The notes under the pieces are model-generated. The model was not told where the DNA came from. It made no database searches and saw nothing but the letters and a program-made list of their open reading frames with translations. Made by a program: the position numbers and the translations under genes. A stretch of 46,208 nucleotides of DNA from Actinomycetes bacterium. GTDB taxonomy: Bacteria > Actinomycetota > Actinomycetes > Nanopelagicales > Nanopelagicaceae. The stretch lies in assembly GCA_025355805.1 (NCBI GenBank), contig JANXYY010000036.1, forward strand, positions 1-46,208, read 5' to 3'. Numbering within the stretch: position 1 is the first letter of the stretch; every line of letters begins with the position of its first letter. Positions 44,808-46,208 of the stretch are shown piece after piece.

Positions 44808-46208
44808 GTGGTCGAAACTCGCAGCAGCCGGATGCTCGGCTGGGCGCTGCCAATCGTCGTGGCATTAATCGCTGCACTCCAACGTTTTTCTCACTTGGCT
44901 CGACCAAAAGGATTTATTTTCGACGAGGTTTACTACGTGACCGGTGCCAGACAATTCCTGAGACATGGCGTCGAATACGACTATCTGAAACACCAAAGCG
45001 TTTTTATTGTCCACCCCCCGGTCGGAAAATGGATCATCGCCGGAGGCATCAAGATTTTTGGTGATAATGAATTCGGTTGGCGTTTCGCAGTCGCCCTCAT
45101 CGGATCGCTATCAATATTGATCCTGGCCCGGGTCGCTAAACGTCTTTTTGGCTCAACCACCCTTGGCGTAATTGCTGGCATCTTGCTCGCCGTTGATGGC
45201 ATGCATTTTGTGCACTCACGCGTTGCGCTCCTGGATTTGATTTTGATGTTCTGGGCGTTATGTGGCTTTGCCTTACTCTTGATAGATCGTGATAGAAGTC
45301 GTGAGTTTCTCTCTCTCTGGGGCGAATTTGGACCGCGTCCATACCGCTTGCTCTCCGGAGTTTGTCTGGGCCTTGCAGCCGGCACAAAATGGAGTGGCTT
45401 TTATATCGTGTTCGCGTTTGCCGTGATGTCGCTAGTTTGGGATGCATCCGCGAAGCGGAAGTTCGAAAACCGATTGACGATTCGAAACACCATCAATACC
45501 GGCTTGACCCTCGGCGTCCTTCCGATCATTACCTACATCGCCACTTGGATTGGCTGGTTTCGTTCGACACTTGGTTGGGATCGTCACTGGGCAGACAATC
45601 GCTCTAGCGACTTCGGCTTTGTCCCGAGGGCTCTGCGTAGTCTCTGGCATTATCACTCTGAGATGTACTTTTTCCATGTGCATTTGCACACCCCCCATCC
45701 ATATCAAGCAAGTCCTTGGGGTTGGCTAATCCTTCGTCGTCCAACGGCGTTTTTCTATTTCGCTCCTCCTACCGGAACCAATCACTGCTTGGCTAAAACC
45801 TGTGCGCAGGAAATCACTGCGCTCGGAAATCCGCTCATTTGGTGGTCCGGAATCTTTGCGCTGATCTTTGTTGCATACTCTTTTTTGCGAAAACGCGATT
45901 GGCGCACGGGTGCGATTCTCACGGGATTCCTCGCCGGGTACTTGCCTTGGTTTGCCTTTCTGCACCGAACAGTTTTCTCATTTTACGGAATCGTCTTTCT
46001 GCCATGGCTGGTATTGGCCGTTACGTACACCCTTGGTGAAATATTGGGGAAACGTACAGATCCGCAGAGACGTTTGCGCGTCGGAATTGTGGCGACCTTC
46101 GTTGCGACCGCGATCGTACTTTTCTTTTACTTCCTACCAGTACTCGACGGGCAAGTCATTCCATATTCGCGATGGCATTCGATGATGTGGTTTAGCTCCT
46201 GGATCTAA
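44808..46208 (+). CDS. pmt: Polyprenyl-phosphate-mannose--protein mannosyltransferase
   Basis: The 466-aa GT39 membrane enzyme transfers mannose from polyprenyl-phosphomannose to Ser/Thr of exported proteins during Sec export. It has the catalytic loop KGFIFDEVYYVTGARQF (Asp39-Glu40), HPPVGKWIIAGG, SRVALLDLILMFW, and about ten hydrophobic helices. The end GQVIPYSRWHSMMWFSSWI is typical, so the gene is complete although the window ends at its TAA. It is somewhat shorter than M. tuberculosis Pmt (about 520 aa). The pmt/rsmI divergent pair is conserved. Confidence 0.93.
   Translation: MVETRSSRMLGWALPIVVALIAALQRFSHLARPKGFIFDEVYYVTGARQFLRHGVEYDYLKHQSVFIVHPPVGKWIIAGGIKIFGDNEFGWRFAVALIGSLSILILARVAKRLFGSTTLGVIAGILLAVDGMHFVHSRVALLDLILMFWALCGFALLLIDRDRSREFLSLWGEFGPRPYRLLSGVCLGLAAGTKWSGFYIVFAFAVMSLVWDASAKRKFENRLTIRNTINTGLTLGVLPIITYIATWIGWFRSTLGWDRHWADNRSSDFGFVPRALRSLWHYHSEMYFFHVHLHTPHPYQASPWGWLILRRPTAFFYFAPPTGTNHCLAKTCAQEITALGNPLIWWSGIFALIFVAYSFLRKRDWRTGAILTGFLAGYLPWFAFLHRTVFSFYGIVFLPWLVLAVTYTLGEILGKRTDPQRRLRVGIVATFVATAIVLFFYFLPVLDGQVIPYSRWHSMMWFSSWI

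Overview
The window is a gene-dense stretch of chromosome from an actinobacterium with roughly balanced base composition (by eye a little over 50% GC, not computed). The lineage is supported by Mca (mycothiol conjugate amidase), an RpfB-type resuscitation-promoting factor, Pmt protein O-mannosyltransferase, SURF1, the DUF501/DUF4307/DUF3817/DUF6542-type small proteins, and by gene order. From memory of Mycobacterium tuberculosis, the same families lie between about Rv1002c (pmt) and Rv1112 (ychF) there: pmt, rsmI, metG, tatD, rpfB, ksgA, ispE, pth, rplY, prs, glmU, a tetR gene, mfd, mazG, eno, a divIC-like gene, DUF501, ppx, greA, mca, uppS, phoH2, fum, glpX, xseB, xseA, ispH, ychF. Small or overlapping gaps, including convergent gene pairs that overlap at their 3' ends, suggest a compact genome, perhaps an aquatic lineage (inference).

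Layout. 1-319: no convincing gene; a near-perfect 87-bp inverted repeat runs into the window edge. 320-9530: ychF, a four-helix membrane protein, ispH, xseA-xseB, a short-chain dehydrogenase, an orphan molybdate-type permease with a TOBE regulator, glpX, class I fumarase and a secreted muralytic enzyme. 9531-9841: non-coding leader with hairpins. 9842-15011: PhoH2, uppS, DUF3817, SURF1, a small membrane protein, mca, DUF4307, greA. 15007-15082: three copies of a short palindromic repeat. 15119-18434: a marR-MFS-MFS efflux operon behind a promoter with an overlapping palindromic operator. 18441-21695: a Bax inhibitor-1-like protein, a tRNA with a UAA anticodon, family 5 uracil-DNA glycosylase, dienelactone hydrolase, ppx. 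21686-28757: DUF501, divIC-like, eno, mazG, a SurA-like lipoprotein, mfd. 28928-31690: ppc. 31693-35766: pth, rplY, prs, glmU and tRNA-Gln, with a tandem array of tRNA-3'-end-like units between tRNA-Gln and glmU. 35821-36985: tetR and marR. 36970-46208: ABC-F, ispE, ksgA, rpfB, tatD, metG, rsmI, and divergent pmt, whose stop codon ends the window.

How it works together. Most genes are core functions: isoprenoid and undecaprenyl phosphate supply (ispH, ispE, uppS) feeding cell wall precursor synthesis (glmU) and polyprenyl-mannose glycosylation (pmt); wall remodelling (rpfB, transglycosylase-like protein); central carbon metabolism (glpX, fum, eno, ppc); genome maintenance (xseAB, UDG, mfd, mazG); translation (metG, ksgA, rsmI, rplY, pth, ychF, ABC-F). 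A repeated regulatory theme is a TANNNT -10 box placed 6-8 bases before the start codon with no Shine-Dalgarno sequence, which predicts leaderless mRNAs. The best candidates for something new are not proteins: the palindromic repeat family after greA and prs, the tRNA-Gln 3'-end array, the class I-shaped UAA tRNA, and the large palindrome at the left edge.
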